64,000 bases of DNA from positions 1-64,000 of the forward strand of contig NZ_NFLM01000009.1 in NCBI RefSeq assembly GCF_002160915.1. The letters run 5' to 3'. Below the pieces are notes generated by a model. That model did not search any database. It had not been told where the DNA came from and saw nothing but the letters and a program-made list of their open reading frames with translations. A program made the position numbers and the translations under genes. The DNA is from Faecalibacterium sp. An121 (GTDB lineage Bacteria > Bacillota > Clostridia > Oscillospirales > Ruminococcaceae). Shown here in pieces: positions 32,777 to 41,045 of the stretch; the first letter of the stretch is position 1, and the number at the start of each line of letters is the position of its first letter.

Positions 32777-34096
32777 TTACAGCGCCATGTTGCCATGCTT
32801 TTTGGGCAGGCGGGAGGCGCGCTTGGTGCGCAGCATATCAAGGGCAGCCACCACGGCGCTGCGGGCGCCGGCGGCGGTGCAGGCCATGTCGGCCGCGCCG
32901 GCGGCCACGGCGGCCTGGGCGCTGCACACCTCTTGGGTATAGGCGGCGGCCTTGGCATTGGTGGCGGATACGATGTTGTCGGAGGCGTCGATCTCCTCCT
33001 TGTACAGGACCGAGACGGCGGCCGAGGGCTCCAGCGGGCTGACCACACAGCCTTCCACAGCGATCTTCAGGTCAGCGGCTGCCAGGGCGGTATAGACGGG
33101 GCCCACCACCTTGCCGGCCAGCAGGCAGACACGGGCGGTGGTGGCATCGGCATAGGTGGCGGCCAGACGGGCAGCCTCCCGCACACCGCCGGCAATGTCC
33201 TCACTGGTGCTGGGCACAAAGCCGTTGGTGCCGGCAATGGTCACCACAGGCACGCTGAAAGCGTCGCACAGGCGGACGAACCGGGAAGCCTTGGCCACAC
33301 AGTTGTGGCACAGCTGCTCGCCGGTGGCCACCACGCCCACAGCCTGCCCGCCAATGGTGGCCAGGGCGGTGTAGACGTTCTTGCCAAAGCCTGCATACAG
33401 CTCCACGGCGCTGTCGGCATCCACCAGGGCGGCAGCCGCCTTGGCAGGGGTCAGACCCGCCTTGAGCGCCGCAGTGGGCTGCTGGAAATCAAAGCAGGCC
33501 GAACCGGCCAGGTTGTTGGCAGGCAGCAGGCCCGCCACATGGGCGGCAGCCTGGGCGGCAGCGGCAGGGTCATCCGCCACCAGAGCGGCCACGCCGGCCT
33601 TGGCGGCAGCGGCCGCGGTGCCGGCACTTTCCACCTTATCCCCCTTGGCTGCGGAGGTGAAGGGCGGGGTAAAGAACAGCTCTGCTCCCTTGGCCATGAT
33701 GCACACATCGGCGTTGGCCGCAGCCAGCGCGCTGGTGCCGCCGCAGACCCCCAGCACCACGGCTACCTGGGGGACCACCCCGGACACCTGGGCAATGGCG
33801 CTGTTCAGTTTGGCGCTGGCGGTCAGGGCATCCAGGCCCTCGGCCAGCATAGCGCCTGCCGACTGGTAGAAGGTGACCACCGGGCAGCCGGTCTGGGCGG
33901 CCAGTTCCAGCACATGGACCATCTTGTCCACATCCTTGGCGCCCAGCGCCGCCCCGTCCTGCCAGACCGCGTAGGCCTGCTGGCCGTTTGCACAGCCAAA
34001 AGCGGCGCTCACAGCACCCTGCTCATACAGGACGCTGTAAACACCGTCGTCATAAAACTGGGCGAGAATCTCTTTTTGGTTGATCTTTGAAGCCAT
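32777..34096 (-). CDS. Carboxyl-transferase (MmdA / 12S-like), divergent
   Basis: A 439-residue crotonase-fold carboxyltransferase of the ACC-CT superfamily, short compared with MmdA/12S (about 510 residues) and very Ala-rich. GVVPQVAVVLGVCGGTSALAA, the AGTNGFVPSTSEDI segment in the C-terminal half and ALAAADLKIAVEGC fit the two-lobed family. First gene of a three-gene operon with a BCCP and a 5S-like subunit. The acyl-CoA substrate cannot be told from sequence; methylmalonyl-CoA or malonyl-CoA is possible. Confidence 0.82.
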   Translation of the reverse strand: MASKINQKEILAQFYDDGVYSVLYEQGAVSAAFGCANGQQAYAVWQDGAALGAKDVDKMVHVLELAAQTGCPVVTFYQSAGAMLAEGLDALTASAKLNSAIAQVSGVVPQVAVVLGVCGGTSALAAANADVCIMAKGAELFFTPPFTSAAKGDKVESAGTAAAAAKAGVAALVADDPAAAAQAAAHVAGLLPANNLAGSACFDFQQPTAALKAGLTPAKAAAALVDADSAVELYAGFGKNVYTALATIGGQAVGVVATGEQLCHNCVAKASRFVRLCDAFSVPVVTIAGTNGFVPSTSEDIAGGVREAARLAATYADATTARVCLLAGKVVGPVYTALAAADLKIAVEGCVVSPLEPSAAVSVLYKEEIDASDNIVSATNAKAAAYTQEVCSAQAAVAAGAADMACTAAGARSAVVAALDMLRTKRASRLPKKHGNMAL

Positions 34097-34159
34097 GATC
34101 GGACCTCCCTGCTTCCCTCATGGCGGCCGGTCACCGCCATTTCATTCATAAACGCTACT

Positions 34160-34188
34160 ATTATACTATTTTTTCGGTTATTCTACAA
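34160..34188 (-). promoter_or_regulatory. Promoter of the carboxyltransferase operon
   Basis: Minus-strand TTGTAG (34183-34188), 17-base spacer, TATAAT (34160-34165). Confidence 0.75.
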
Positions 34189-34281
34189 GTACATTTGTGC
34201 TCTATGCACCGAAATCTTTCCAGAGGCCCATACAGCCCAAAGCAGGTCCGGGCCGGCAGGTATGCCTCATCCAGCCGGAGA

Positions 34282-35145
34282 TCACCCCTGGCGCTTGGGT
34301 CCCCGGCCCGCAGGCCGGCCATGGCCCTTGACGGGGCCGGCATCCCTGCCGGAGGCAGGAGCCCGGTGGCGGGCAGCCTTGGCGGCAGCGGCGGCGCTAC
34401 GGGTCTGGGCGCGGCCCTTGGCGGCAGCAGCACGCAGGCCGGCCAGCTCCTGTTTGGTCAGCTCCCGGTACTTGCCGGGCTGCAGCATCCCCAGCTTGAC
34501 CACGCCCTCGGCGTTCCGCTTCAGGCGGACCACTTCCAGGCCCACCGCCTCGCACATCCGGCGGATCTCCCGGTTCTTGCCCTCTTTCAGGGTGATCTCC
34601 ATAACGGTGCGGCCCGGCTCATCCACCACCACATTGATGGTGCAGGGCATGGTTTTGGTGCCGTCGTCCAGCACCACCCCCGAACTCAGCTTGAGGATCT
34701 GCTCCTCCCGGGCGCGGGGCTGCACCGTGACCCGGTACAGCTTGGAGATACCTCCCGAGGGGTGCATCATGGCGTTGGCAAAGGCGCCGTCGTTGGTCAT
34801 CAGCAGCAGGCCCTCGCTGTCCTTGTCCAGACGCCCCACCGGGTACAGACGGGCGGGGATATCCGCCACCAGATCCATGACCGTCCGGCGGCCCAGCTCG
34901 TCGCTGACGGTGGTCACATAGCCGCGGGGCTTATACAGAGCCAGATAATAGAGCTTCTGATCCTTATTGATATAGATCCGCTCGTCATCCACGTGCAGGA
35001 TATCCTGGTTGGGATCCATCTTGTCACCCACCCTGGCCACATGGCCGTTCACTTTGACCCGGCCCTCGGCAATGATCTGCTCGGCGGCCCGGCGGGAGCA
35101 CAGCCCCTGCTCGCTCATGATCTTTTGAATACGTTCTTGTGCCAT
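34282..35145 (-). CDS. rluB: rRNA pseudouridine synthase, RluB/RsuA family
   Basis: A 287-residue enzyme. An N-terminal S4 RNA-binding domain (RIQKIMSEQGLCSRRAAEQII) precedes the RsuA catalytic core with GRLDKDSEGLLLMTNDG, whose first Asp is catalytic. The Arg/Lys/Gly-rich tail from about 240 is probably disordered. Probably modifies 23S rRNA near the A-loop region like B. subtilis RluB. Start 35145 has AAGGAG. Last gene of the scpAB operon. Confidence 0.92.
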   Translation of the reverse strand: MAQERIQKIMSEQGLCSRRAAEQIIAEGRVKVNGHVARVGDKMDPNQDILHVDDERIYINKDQKLYYLALYKPRGYVTTVSDELGRRTVMDLVADIPARLYPVGRLDKDSEGLLLMTNDGAFANAMMHPSGGISKLYRVTVQPRAREEQILKLSSGVVLDDGTKTMPCTINVVVDEPGRTVMEITLKEGKNREIRRMCEAVGLEVVRLKRNAEGVVKLGMLQPGKYRELTKQELAGLRAAAAKGRAQTRSAAAAAKAARHRAPASGRDAGPVKGHGRPAGRGPKRQG

Positions 35146-35194
35146 AAATCTTCTCCTTGTGCGCCTCCCGGCGCTCAATAATGTGTGTCTGGGA

Positions 35195-35602
35195 TCATTC
35201 GGCCCCGGCGCCGCCGGCCTTTTCGGCCTTCTCCGGCTTTTCGGGGATGAGAGCCAGCAGCCGGTCCACCAGCTCGGGCAGCATGGTCAGAGCCCGGTCC
35301 AGGCTGTTGGAGGGATCGGACAGCTGGATGGTGCGCACCAGGCCGTCCTTGATGACCAGGAACGCCACCGGCCGGATGGTGATGCCGGCCCCCGAGCCGC
35401 CCCCGAACAGATCCTTCTGTGCGGCGTTCTTGCTGTCAAAATCGGAGCCGCCGCCCCCGACCCCCACCGTGATGCGGGACACCGGGATGATGGTGGTGCC
35501 GTCCTCGGTGCGGATCTCTTTGCCAATGACGGTGTTGGCGTCGGCCATCTGGCGCACCTTGTCCATCGTCGCATTCATAAGTCCCTGAAGATGTTCAGCC
35601 AT
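35195..35602 (-). CDS. gerW: GerW (YtfJ) family sporulation protein
   Basis: A 135-residue protein of the YtfJ/GerW family. The core IGKEIRTEDGTTIIPVSRITVG, a Gly-rich loop and SGAGITIRPVAFLVIKDG are diagnostic. In Bacillus, GerW is needed for normal spore germination. ATG 35602 is preceded by AAGGAGG. It follows DUF2953, the order seen in other Clostridia, and suggests the organism keeps at least part of a sporulation programme. Confidence 0.92.
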   Translation of the reverse strand: MAEHLQGLMNATMDKVRQMADANTVIGKEIRTEDGTTIIPVSRITVGVGGGGSDFDSKNAAQKDLFGGGSGAGITIRPVAFLVIKDGLVRTIQLSDPSNSLDRALTMLPELVDRLLALIPEKPEKAEKAGGAGAE

Positions 35603-35704
35603 ACTCTTGGCCTCCTTGTCCTTGCTGTCGTATTGGGATGCGGGGCGGCAGGCGCAGCCCCGTGTTGGATTCAACCGTGTCTCCACAGGTCAGTATAGCA
35701 CATT

Positions 35705-36460
35705 TTAAAGGAACACGTCCAGTACCTTTTCCCGTTCAAACAAAAGCAGCACCTTCCCTGCGGCGATCGCCACAAACAGGGCACGGGCCGATACCCGGAA
35801 GGAGACCCGGCCCAGAGGCCGCGGGGCCTCGGGGTCGATGCAGGGCACCAGCCGCAGTTCCTCAAAGTCCATATAGATCCAGTGGCTCAGAGCGCCCAGG
35901 GCCGGGTAGAGCCAGGCGTTGGCCCTGCCATAGGCCACGGCCGCCTGGGCGGGGTCCTCCCCTGTCACCGGCATAAAGACCCGGATGCGGGTCACCCGCA
36001 GGGCCCCGAAGGCCGCCCGGGTCAGCATACCGGCCCCCTCCAGCATGGTGTTCAGCCGATGCAGCGTCAGCTTTGCTTTCTGTTTTGGCTGGGAGGCGGC
36101 AGGCTTTTTGGGCGGCTTGCGCGCGGCCTTTCCGGCCCTGCGAGCCTGCAGCTTCCCCTTCAGTCTGCCCCAGAGCCGGGCCAGAAAACCGGGCTTTGCC
36201 TCCTGCCCTGCGGCAGCGGGGGGCGGCGCCGGCCAGGTGAACACCGGGAAGGTCAGCCCCAGCGCCCCGGCGCGGATCTTCACTTTCCCCCAGCCCTCCG
36301 GGTCGTCGGGGTCTTCTTCCCAGGAGAGGTCGGCGCAGAAGGGGCACAGCAGGATCACAAGGGCCAGCACCAGCACCACGGCCAGCAGGCCAAGCAACAG
36401 CAGCCCCAGCCGGACGGCCAGCCACAGCGCCCCCTGCAGGACAGCCAGCAGGATATTCAT
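35705..36460 (-). CDS. DUF2953 membrane-anchored protein
   Basis: A 251-residue protein with one strong N-terminal hydrophobic segment (about 5-40, ending LCPFCADLSWEED), a Pro/Lys-rich linker (about 85-125) and a DUF2953 C-terminal region (TRAAFGALRVTRIRVFMPVTGEDPAQAAVAYGRANAW). B. subtilis homologue YtfI neighbours YtfJ, as here. The ATG overlaps the scpB stop (ATGA). Molecular role unknown; probably linked to sporulation. Confidence 0.85.
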   Translation of the reverse strand: MNILLAVLQGALWLAVRLGLLLLGLLAVVLVLALVILLCPFCADLSWEEDPDDPEGWGKVKIRAGALGLTFPVFTWPAPPPAAAGQEAKPGFLARLWGRLKGKLQARRAGKAARKPPKKPAASQPKQKAKLTLHRLNTMLEGAGMLTRAAFGALRVTRIRVFMPVTGEDPAQAAVAYGRANAWLYPALGALSHWIYMDFEELRLVPCIDPEAPRPLGRVSFRVSARALFVAIAAGKVLLLFEREKVLDVFL

Positions 36461-36993
36461 TGGCTCCCCTCCTTTCCCTCATCCTCCGGGCGGACCGGCG
36501 GCAGGTCTGCCAGGCTGCTCAGCCCGAACACCCGCAAAAAGTGGTCGGTGGTCCTGAAGCTCACCGGACGCCCCGGCAGATCCAGCCGGCCCGCCTCCTC
36601 GATCAGCCCCTTTTCCAGCAGGCCGGACACACTGGAGGAGGAATCCACTCCCCGCACCTGTTCGATGAAGGCCCGGGAAACGGGCTGGTTGTAGGCAATG
36701 ACGGTCAGGGTCTCCATGGCGGCATTGGACAGGGGGACCGCTTTCCGTGTTTCCAGGGCTTTGCGCACCCAGGGGCCGTATTGATTTTTGGTGGCCAGCT
36801 GCCAGTGGCCCTCCAGGCACAGCAGCTCCAGGCCGCTCTCGGGGCGCCGGTACCGCTTTTGCAGTCCCTCCAGGCCCCGGGCCACCAGGCTCTGGGGCAG
36901 TTCCAGGACAGCGGCCAGCTTTTCCGGGCCGATGGGGTCGGCATGGGCGAACAGCACCGCCTCCAGCATGGCCTCGATCTCAATTTGCTCCAT
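36457..36993 (-). CDS. scpB: Segregation and condensation protein B
   Basis: A 178-residue ScpB with two winged-helix domains: EIEAMLEAVLFAHADPI at the start, AAMETLTVIAYNQPVSRAFIEQVRGV (about 90-115) and LLEKGLIEEAGR, then RTTDHFLRVFGLSSLADLP at the end. It binds ScpA and SMC to organise the chromosome. ATG 36993 has AGGAGG six bases upstream. Overlaps scpA by 14 and DUF2953 by 4 bases. Confidence 0.95.
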   Translation of the reverse strand: MEQIEIEAMLEAVLFAHADPIGPEKLAAVLELPQSLVARGLEGLQKRYRRPESGLELLCLEGHWQLATKNQYGPWVRKALETRKAVPLSNAAMETLTVIAYNQPVSRAFIEQVRGVDSSSSVSGLLEKGLIEEAGRLDLPGRPVSFRTTDHFLRVFGLSSLADLPPVRPEDEGKEGSQ

Positions 36994-37723
36994 GGTCATC
37001 CTCCTGTGATGGTTCCCTGCGGGGCAGCCGGCCCCGCCGCATCTGCAGCCCGCCGTCCTCACGGATCTCCAGCCGGCCCGCCCGCACCAGCTCCAGCACC
37101 GCCAGGAAGGTGGCCACGGTGGCGGACACCTCCTGGTCCGGAGCAAACAGCTGGTCCAGCCGGTCCACTTTGCCGGTCGCAAGCCCCCGCAGCACGTGTA
37201 CCACCCGGCTTTCCACCGAGACGAAGGGGGCCGCCACCAGCGGTTCAAAGGTCTCCTGGCCCAAAGGCTGCGGCCTGGCCCGCCCGGCCATGGCCTGCCA
37301 GCAGCGGGCCAGAAGCTGGGGGGAATGGCGCAGTGGGTAGAGGCTATCGGTCTCAAGGCGGGCCGGGGCGCGGACATAGACCGTCACCTGCCTGGCCCGG
37401 TCGGCCAATTGGGCTGCCAGGCGGCGGCAGCGGTCGTATTCGATCAGGCGTCCGGTCAGTTCCTGTTTGAGCTGCTCGGCCTCCTGGCTGCGGGGCAGCA
37501 GCAGCCAGCTTTTCATCTCCACCAGCCGGGCCGCCATCTCGATGAAGCTGCTGGCCGCCTCCGGCTCCTCCCTGCGGGCCTGGGTCACCACCTCGGTGTA
37601 CTGGTCGATCAGCGCCAGGATGGGGATATCGTGCAGATCCATCTTGTGGGCCTGCACCAGGGCCAGAAGGAGTTCCAGCGGGCCGTCGAAATCCTTCAGG
37701 TGGAAGGTCAATCCCTCTGCCAT
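36980..37723 (-). CDS. scpA: Segregation and condensation protein A
   Basis: A 247-residue kleisin. The N-terminal LKDFDGPLELLLALVQAHKMDLHDIPI block is diagnostic, followed by SFIEMAARLVEMKSWLLLP; the C-terminal winged helix contains VATFLAVLELVRAGRLEI. It bridges SMC heads and recruits ScpB. Four bases separate it from the protease gene upstream. Confidence 0.96.
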   Translation of the reverse strand: MAEGLTFHLKDFDGPLELLLALVQAHKMDLHDIPILALIDQYTEVVTQARREEPEAASSFIEMAARLVEMKSWLLLPRSQEAEQLKQELTGRLIEYDRCRRLAAQLADRARQVTVYVRAPARLETDSLYPLRHSPQLLARCWQAMAGRARPQPLGQETFEPLVAAPFVSVESRVVHVLRGLATGKVDRLDQLFAPDQEVSATVATFLAVLELVRAGRLEIREDGGLQMRRGRLPRREPSQEDDHGAN

Positions 37724-37727
37724 CCCA

Positions 37728-38402
37728 TCACACCCTTGTGCCTATGCCGGACAGGTAGGAGGCGTAGGCCAGCTGGTCCACCCAGCCCGTGCCGTCCACC
37801 AGCAGGTTCCATACCTGGTTGTTGGCCCAGGCCAGCGGCCCGTTCAGCGCGCCGTACCACACCACGGCCAGCAGGATGACCAGGATGACCTTTTCGTACT
37901 GCATGACCCGGAAGTAGAGCCGCCGGGGCAGCACCAGGAGCAGCACGCGGCTGCCGTCCAGCGGGGGCACCGGGATGAGATTGAATACGGCCAGCCCCAC
38001 GTTCATCATGATCATGTACTGCAAAAAATAGACCGCATACTGGCTGACGGCATTGGCCGGGGCCCAGTAATAGACCGCCTTCCACGCGGCCATGGACAGG
38101 TAGGCCAGCACCAGGTTGGCCGCCGGGCCGGCCAGGGCGGTCACCGCCATCCCCAGCTTCGGATTTTTGAAGCGGCGCGGGTCGATGGAGACAGGCTTCG
38201 CCCAGCCTACCCCCGCCACCACCATGCAAAGGGTGCCCAGCAGGTCAAAGTGGCGCAGCGGGTTGAGGGACAGACGTCCCTGGGCCCGGGCGGTGGGGTC
38301 GCCCAGCAGCCAGCTGGCCAGGGCGTGGCCCATTTCGTGGATGGGGATGGCCACCAGGGTCACCAGCAGCCGGGTCAAATAATAAATGCCCGTTATGGTC
38401 AT
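37728..38402 (-). CDS. Site-2-protease-type membrane metalloprotease (M50)
   Basis: A 224-residue M50 peptidase with four to five membrane segments. Zinc site HEMGH (about 22-26) lies in the first hydrophobic segment and the second motif NLIPVPPLDGSRV in a later one, both intact. The family performs intramembrane proteolysis; small YwhC-like members have no assigned substrate. First gene of the scpAB operon, as in many Bacillota. Confidence 0.92.
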   Translation of the reverse strand: MTITGIYYLTRLLVTLVAIPIHEMGHALASWLLGDPTARAQGRLSLNPLRHFDLLGTLCMVVAGVGWAKPVSIDPRRFKNPKLGMAVTALAGPAANLVLAYLSMAAWKAVYYWAPANAVSQYAVYFLQYMIMMNVGLAVFNLIPVPPLDGSRVLLLVLPRRLYFRVMQYEKVILVILLAVVWYGALNGPLAWANNQVWNLLVDGTGWVDQLAYASYLSGIGTRV

Positions 38403-38467
38403 AAAGAAATTTCTCCTGTTTCATATTTCCCTGCCGGACGGCGCCGCCGCCCGGACGATGTGTCTCC

Positions 38468-38496
38468 ATGATACTATTTTTTTCCCCGTGAAACAA
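38468..38496 (-). promoter_or_regulatory. Promoter of the M50-scpAB-gerW-rluB operon
   Basis: Minus-strand TTGTTT (38491-38496), 17-base spacer, TATCAT (38468-38473), divergent from rpmB. Confidence 0.65.
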
Positions 38497-38546
38497 GGCC
38501 CCGGGCCGCCACTTTGAAAAAACAGCGGCATTTTTTTAAAATGGAC

Positions 38547-38575
38547 TTGCATTTTCGGCTCGTGTCTGGTAGAAT
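38547..38575 (+). promoter_or_regulatory. rpmB promoter
   Basis: TTGCAT (38547-38552), 17-base spacer, TAGAAT (38570-38575); AGGAGGTG precedes the rpmB ATG. Confidence 0.75.
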
Positions 38576-38645
38576 AATAGGGCTGATTACACTGTATTGT
38601 TTTGGATTCCCTTTTTGATTTCACTTCATAGGAGGTGCGAAAATC

Positions 38646-38834
38646 ATGGCTAAGTGTGAATGCTGCGGCAAGGGCGTGACCTTTGGTATCAAGGTCTCCC
38701 ACTCTCATCGCCGCTCCAACCGTACCTGGAAGCCCAACGTCCGCCGCGTCAAGGCGATCGTTGACGGTTCCCCCAAGTATGTTTATGCATGCTCCCGTTG
38801 CCTGCGCGCTGGCAAGATTACCCGCGCTGTCTAA
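38646..38834 (+). CDS. rpmB: Ribosomal protein bL28
   Basis: A 62-residue L28 of the 50S subunit, usual length for Bacillota. SHSHRRSNRTWKPNVRRV is the signature. Paired CECC near the N-terminus and CSRC near the C-terminus make it the zinc-binding (C+) type, which is replaced by C- paralogues under zinc starvation in some bacteria. Confidence 0.97.
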   Translation: MAKCECCGKGVTFGIKVSHSHRRSNRTWKPNVRRVKAIVDGSPKYVYACSRCLRAGKITRAV

Positions 38835-38850
38835 GTCTGTGGTGTATGTT

Positions 38851-38880
38851 GCCGGTCACGTTTCCCGTGGCCGGCTTTTT
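38851..38880 (+). terminator. rpmB terminator
   Basis: GCCGGTCACG (38851-38860) pairs with CGTGGCCGGC (38866-38875) with one wobble, followed by TTTTTG. Confidence 0.85.
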
Positions 38881-38916
38881 GTTTCTTGTTCCGCTCACGA
38901 AAGAGGTGTGTTTTGT

Positions 38917-39093
38917 ATGGCGCTGCCCAGCGACCCCGTCATGCTGCTGAGCGTTATCAACCTGAAGCTGCGTGATTATTACCCCACCCTGGACGCCCTG
39001 TGCGAGGATCTGGACATCGACAGGGAAAGCCTGTGCGGCCGGCTGGCCGCCATCGGCTATGCCTATGACCCCGCCCGGAACCAATTCAAATAA
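38917..39093 (+). CDS. DUF4250 domain protein
   Basis: A 58-residue protein matching the DUF4250 pattern along its length: DPVMLLSVINLKLRDYYPTLDALCEDLDIDRESL and a YDPARNQF ending. The helix-turn-helix-like spacing suggests nucleic-acid or protein binding, but function is unknown. Start 38917 has AGAGGTG upstream. First of a plus-strand trio. Confidence 0.88.
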   Translation: MALPSDPVMLLSVINLKLRDYYPTLDALCEDLDIDRESLCGRLAAIGYAYDPARNQFK

Positions 39094-39127
39094 ACAGGAA
39101 GATTCTCTCTGAAGGAGGAACTGCATC

Positions 39128-39916
39128 ATGATGGATGGCATCTATTATAAGGAATGGAGCACGGCCCTGGGCCGGGAGATGGAGTTCAAGGTCTATGGCA
39201 CCGGGGGCGTGCCGGTGCTGGCCTTCCCCTGTGAGGGCGGTCGTTTTTACGACTGGGAAAACAACGGTATGCCCGATGCCGCCGGCTGGCTGATCCAGCA
39301 CGGCAAGGTCCAGCTGTTCTGCGCTGACAGCATCGACCAGGACAGTTTCCTGGCCGGCCATCTGTCCCAGCGCCGCCGGGCCGAGATGCAGGAGAAATAC
39401 TTCAACTATATCACCGGCGAACTGGTCCCCCGCATCCTGGCCCTGAACGCATCCGCCCAGCCCAAGGCCGCCGGCGCCAGGGAGGAGAAGGCGGGCCCCA
39501 TCCTGTGGGCCATCGGCGCCGACCTGGGCGCTTACCAGGCCGTCAACTGCCGCCTGCGCCGCCCTGAACTGTTCTGCGGAGCCATCGGCCTGTCCGGCCG
39601 CTACGACCCGTCGCCCTGGCTGGGCGGCTGGGAGGATGACCTGGCCCTGCGCAACGCGCCCATGGCCGCCCTGTCGGTGGGCCTTCTGGACAGTGCCGAC
39701 AAGGCCGCACTCCAGAAGGGCCAGTTCCTGCTTTGTGCCGGCCAGGCCCAGGACGGGACCGAACCCGCAGCTCTGGCCTCCACCCAGGCCCTGGACGAGG
39801 CTTTGAAGGGGGCGGGCATCCCCGTCTCCACCGAGATCTGGGGCCAGGATGTCACCCATGAATGGCGCTGGTGGGCCCGCGCCTGGGACGTTTTCTCCAA
39901 CCGTCTGTTCAGCTGA
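39128..39916 (+). CDS. Esterase-fold protein without catalytic serine
   Basis: A 262-residue alpha/beta-hydrolase of the putative-esterase family. The nucleophile elbow, normally GxSxG, reads GADLG with Asp132 in place of Ser; RRPELFCGAIGLSGRYD follows as in active relatives, and His244 in DVTHEWRWW sits at the catalytic-His position. It probably binds but does not hydrolyse its ligand by the usual mechanism. AAGGAGG precedes the ATG (39128; 39131 also possible). Between DUF4250 and the isomerase gene in one transcript. Confidence 0.82.
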   Translation: MMDGIYYKEWSTALGREMEFKVYGTGGVPVLAFPCEGGRFYDWENNGMPDAAGWLIQHGKVQLFCADSIDQDSFLAGHLSQRRRAEMQEKYFNYITGELVPRILALNASAQPKAAGAREEKAGPILWAIGADLGAYQAVNCRLRRPELFCGAIGLSGRYDPSPWLGGWEDDLALRNAPMAALSVGLLDSADKAALQKGQFLLCAGQAQDGTEPAALASTQALDEALKGAGIPVSTEIWGQDVTHEWRWWARAWDVFSNRLFS

Positions 39917-39936
39917 GAAAGAGGAGGTGCTCTGCC

Positions 39937-40767
39937 ATGCCCGCATTCATCATCGGAGCCCGCGGCCACGATTTCGGCCGCCATACCCCTGCAGACCTGC
40001 TGGCCGCCATCGGCCAGGCGGGATTTGCCTGCACCCAGCTGGCCTATACCAAGGCCATCGAAGGGGTCAAGAGCTATGCAGACGTCACCCCCGCCCTGGT
40101 GGAAGACACCCGGAAGGCGGTGGAACAGACCGGCGTCCGCATTGCCGTCTACGGCACCTATGTGGAGTTGAGCTATGCCGACGAGGACAAGCGCCGGGCC
40201 GAGGCTGCCAAGGTGATCGGCCAGGTCGGCAATGCCAAGCGGCTGGGGGCCGGCTGCATGGGCAGCGAGACCACCGCCATGGCCAAGCAGCCCGGCGTCA
40301 CCCGGAAGGAAGCGCTGGAAGCCCTGCTGCGCAGTCTGGGCGAGATCATGCCGGTGTGCGAGGAAGCCGGGGTCCTGTTCGGGGTCGAGTGCGTCCATCA
40401 CCACGCCATGAACACCCCTGAGGCCACCAAAATGGTGCTGGACACCATTGCCAGCCCCAACCTGCGGGTGATCTGCGACCTGGCCAACTACGTCAGCCCG
40501 GCAGAAGCCTCTGTGGACGCCCAGCGCCGCATCTGGGACAAGGTGGGCAGCTGGTACGGCGACAAGATCAGCGCAGTCCACTTCAAGGGCCTGGCCTTTG
40601 CGGGGGACACCTTCTTCTCCACCAGCCTGGAGGAATCGGCCATCGACTACGCGGGGGGCTTTGCCATGCTACGGCAGCTGCCCCAGGCATCCCTGCCCGT
40701 CCTGCGGGAGGAGGCCGTTCCCGCCCGCGCCGCCAGTGACATCGCCTTTATGCGGCAGTTCTGCTGA
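39937..40767 (+). CDS. Sugar phosphate isomerase/epimerase-like TIM barrel
   Basis: A 276-residue AP_endonuc_2-type TIM barrel. Metal-ligand and substrate-pocket segments are VLFGVECVHHHAMN, RVICDLANYVSP and ISAVHFKGLAF. The family isomerises or epimerises sugars and inositols; the substrate cannot be told. GAGGAGGTG precedes the ATG at 39937. Only 20 bases after the esterase-like gene, so co-transcribed; it ends at a strong bidirectional terminator. Confidence 0.83.
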   Translation: MPAFIIGARGHDFGRHTPADLLAAIGQAGFACTQLAYTKAIEGVKSYADVTPALVEDTRKAVEQTGVRIAVYGTYVELSYADEDKRRAEAAKVIGQVGNAKRLGAGCMGSETTAMAKQPGVTRKEALEALLRSLGEIMPVCEEAGVLFGVECVHHHAMNTPEATKMVLDTIASPNLRVICDLANYVSPAEASVDAQRRIWDKVGSWYGDKISAVHFKGLAFAGDTFFSTSLEESAIDYAGGFAMLRQLPQASLPVLREEAVPARAASDIAFMRQFC

Positions 40768-40781
40768 ATCCCAAAAAGACA

Positions 40782-40816
40782 AGCCCCCTGCCCGGAAAAC
40801 GGCAGGGGGCTTTTTG
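40782..40816. terminator. Bidirectional terminator
   Basis: An 11-bp perfect stem (AGCCCCCTGCC with GGCAGGGGGCT, 40801-40811), T5 to the right and A5 to the left, between the isomerase and copA. Confidence 0.9.
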
Positions 40817-40835
40817 GCTGTGTGGGAAAACGGCT

Positions 40836-41045
40836 TTATTCGATGCCGGTGACGGTGTAGTCCTTGTCCTCCACGGCCTTGGTCAGGGCGGCGTCATCCA
40901 CAGCTTCGCTCAGGGTGACCACTGCGGTGCCGGCCGTATGGCTGACCTGGGCCGACTGCACCTGGGGCAGGGCCTCCAGGGCTTTTTTGACGGTGGCCTC
41001 ACAGTGGCCGCACATCATTCCTTCGATCTTGATGGTCTTTTGCAT
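40836..41045 (-). CDS. Nested CopZ-like copper chaperone (internal start in copA)
   Basis: In-frame internal reading unit of 69 residues comprising only the C-terminal HMA domain, beginning [15 protein letters not shown]. The ATG at 41043-41045 is preceded by GGAGGT (41053-41058) with a 7-base spacer. Length and sequence equal a free-standing CopZ. Expression as a separate product is an inference. Confidence 0.5.
   Translation of the reverse strand: MQKTIKIEGMMCGHCEATVKKALEALPQVQSAQVSHTAGTAVVTLSEAVDDAALTKAVEDKDYTVTGIE

Noticed and set aside
36994-37377. Longer ScpB starting at 37377
   Set aside because: The extra residues are the scpA coding sequence in another frame; ATG 36993 has AGGAGG and matches ScpB N-termini.
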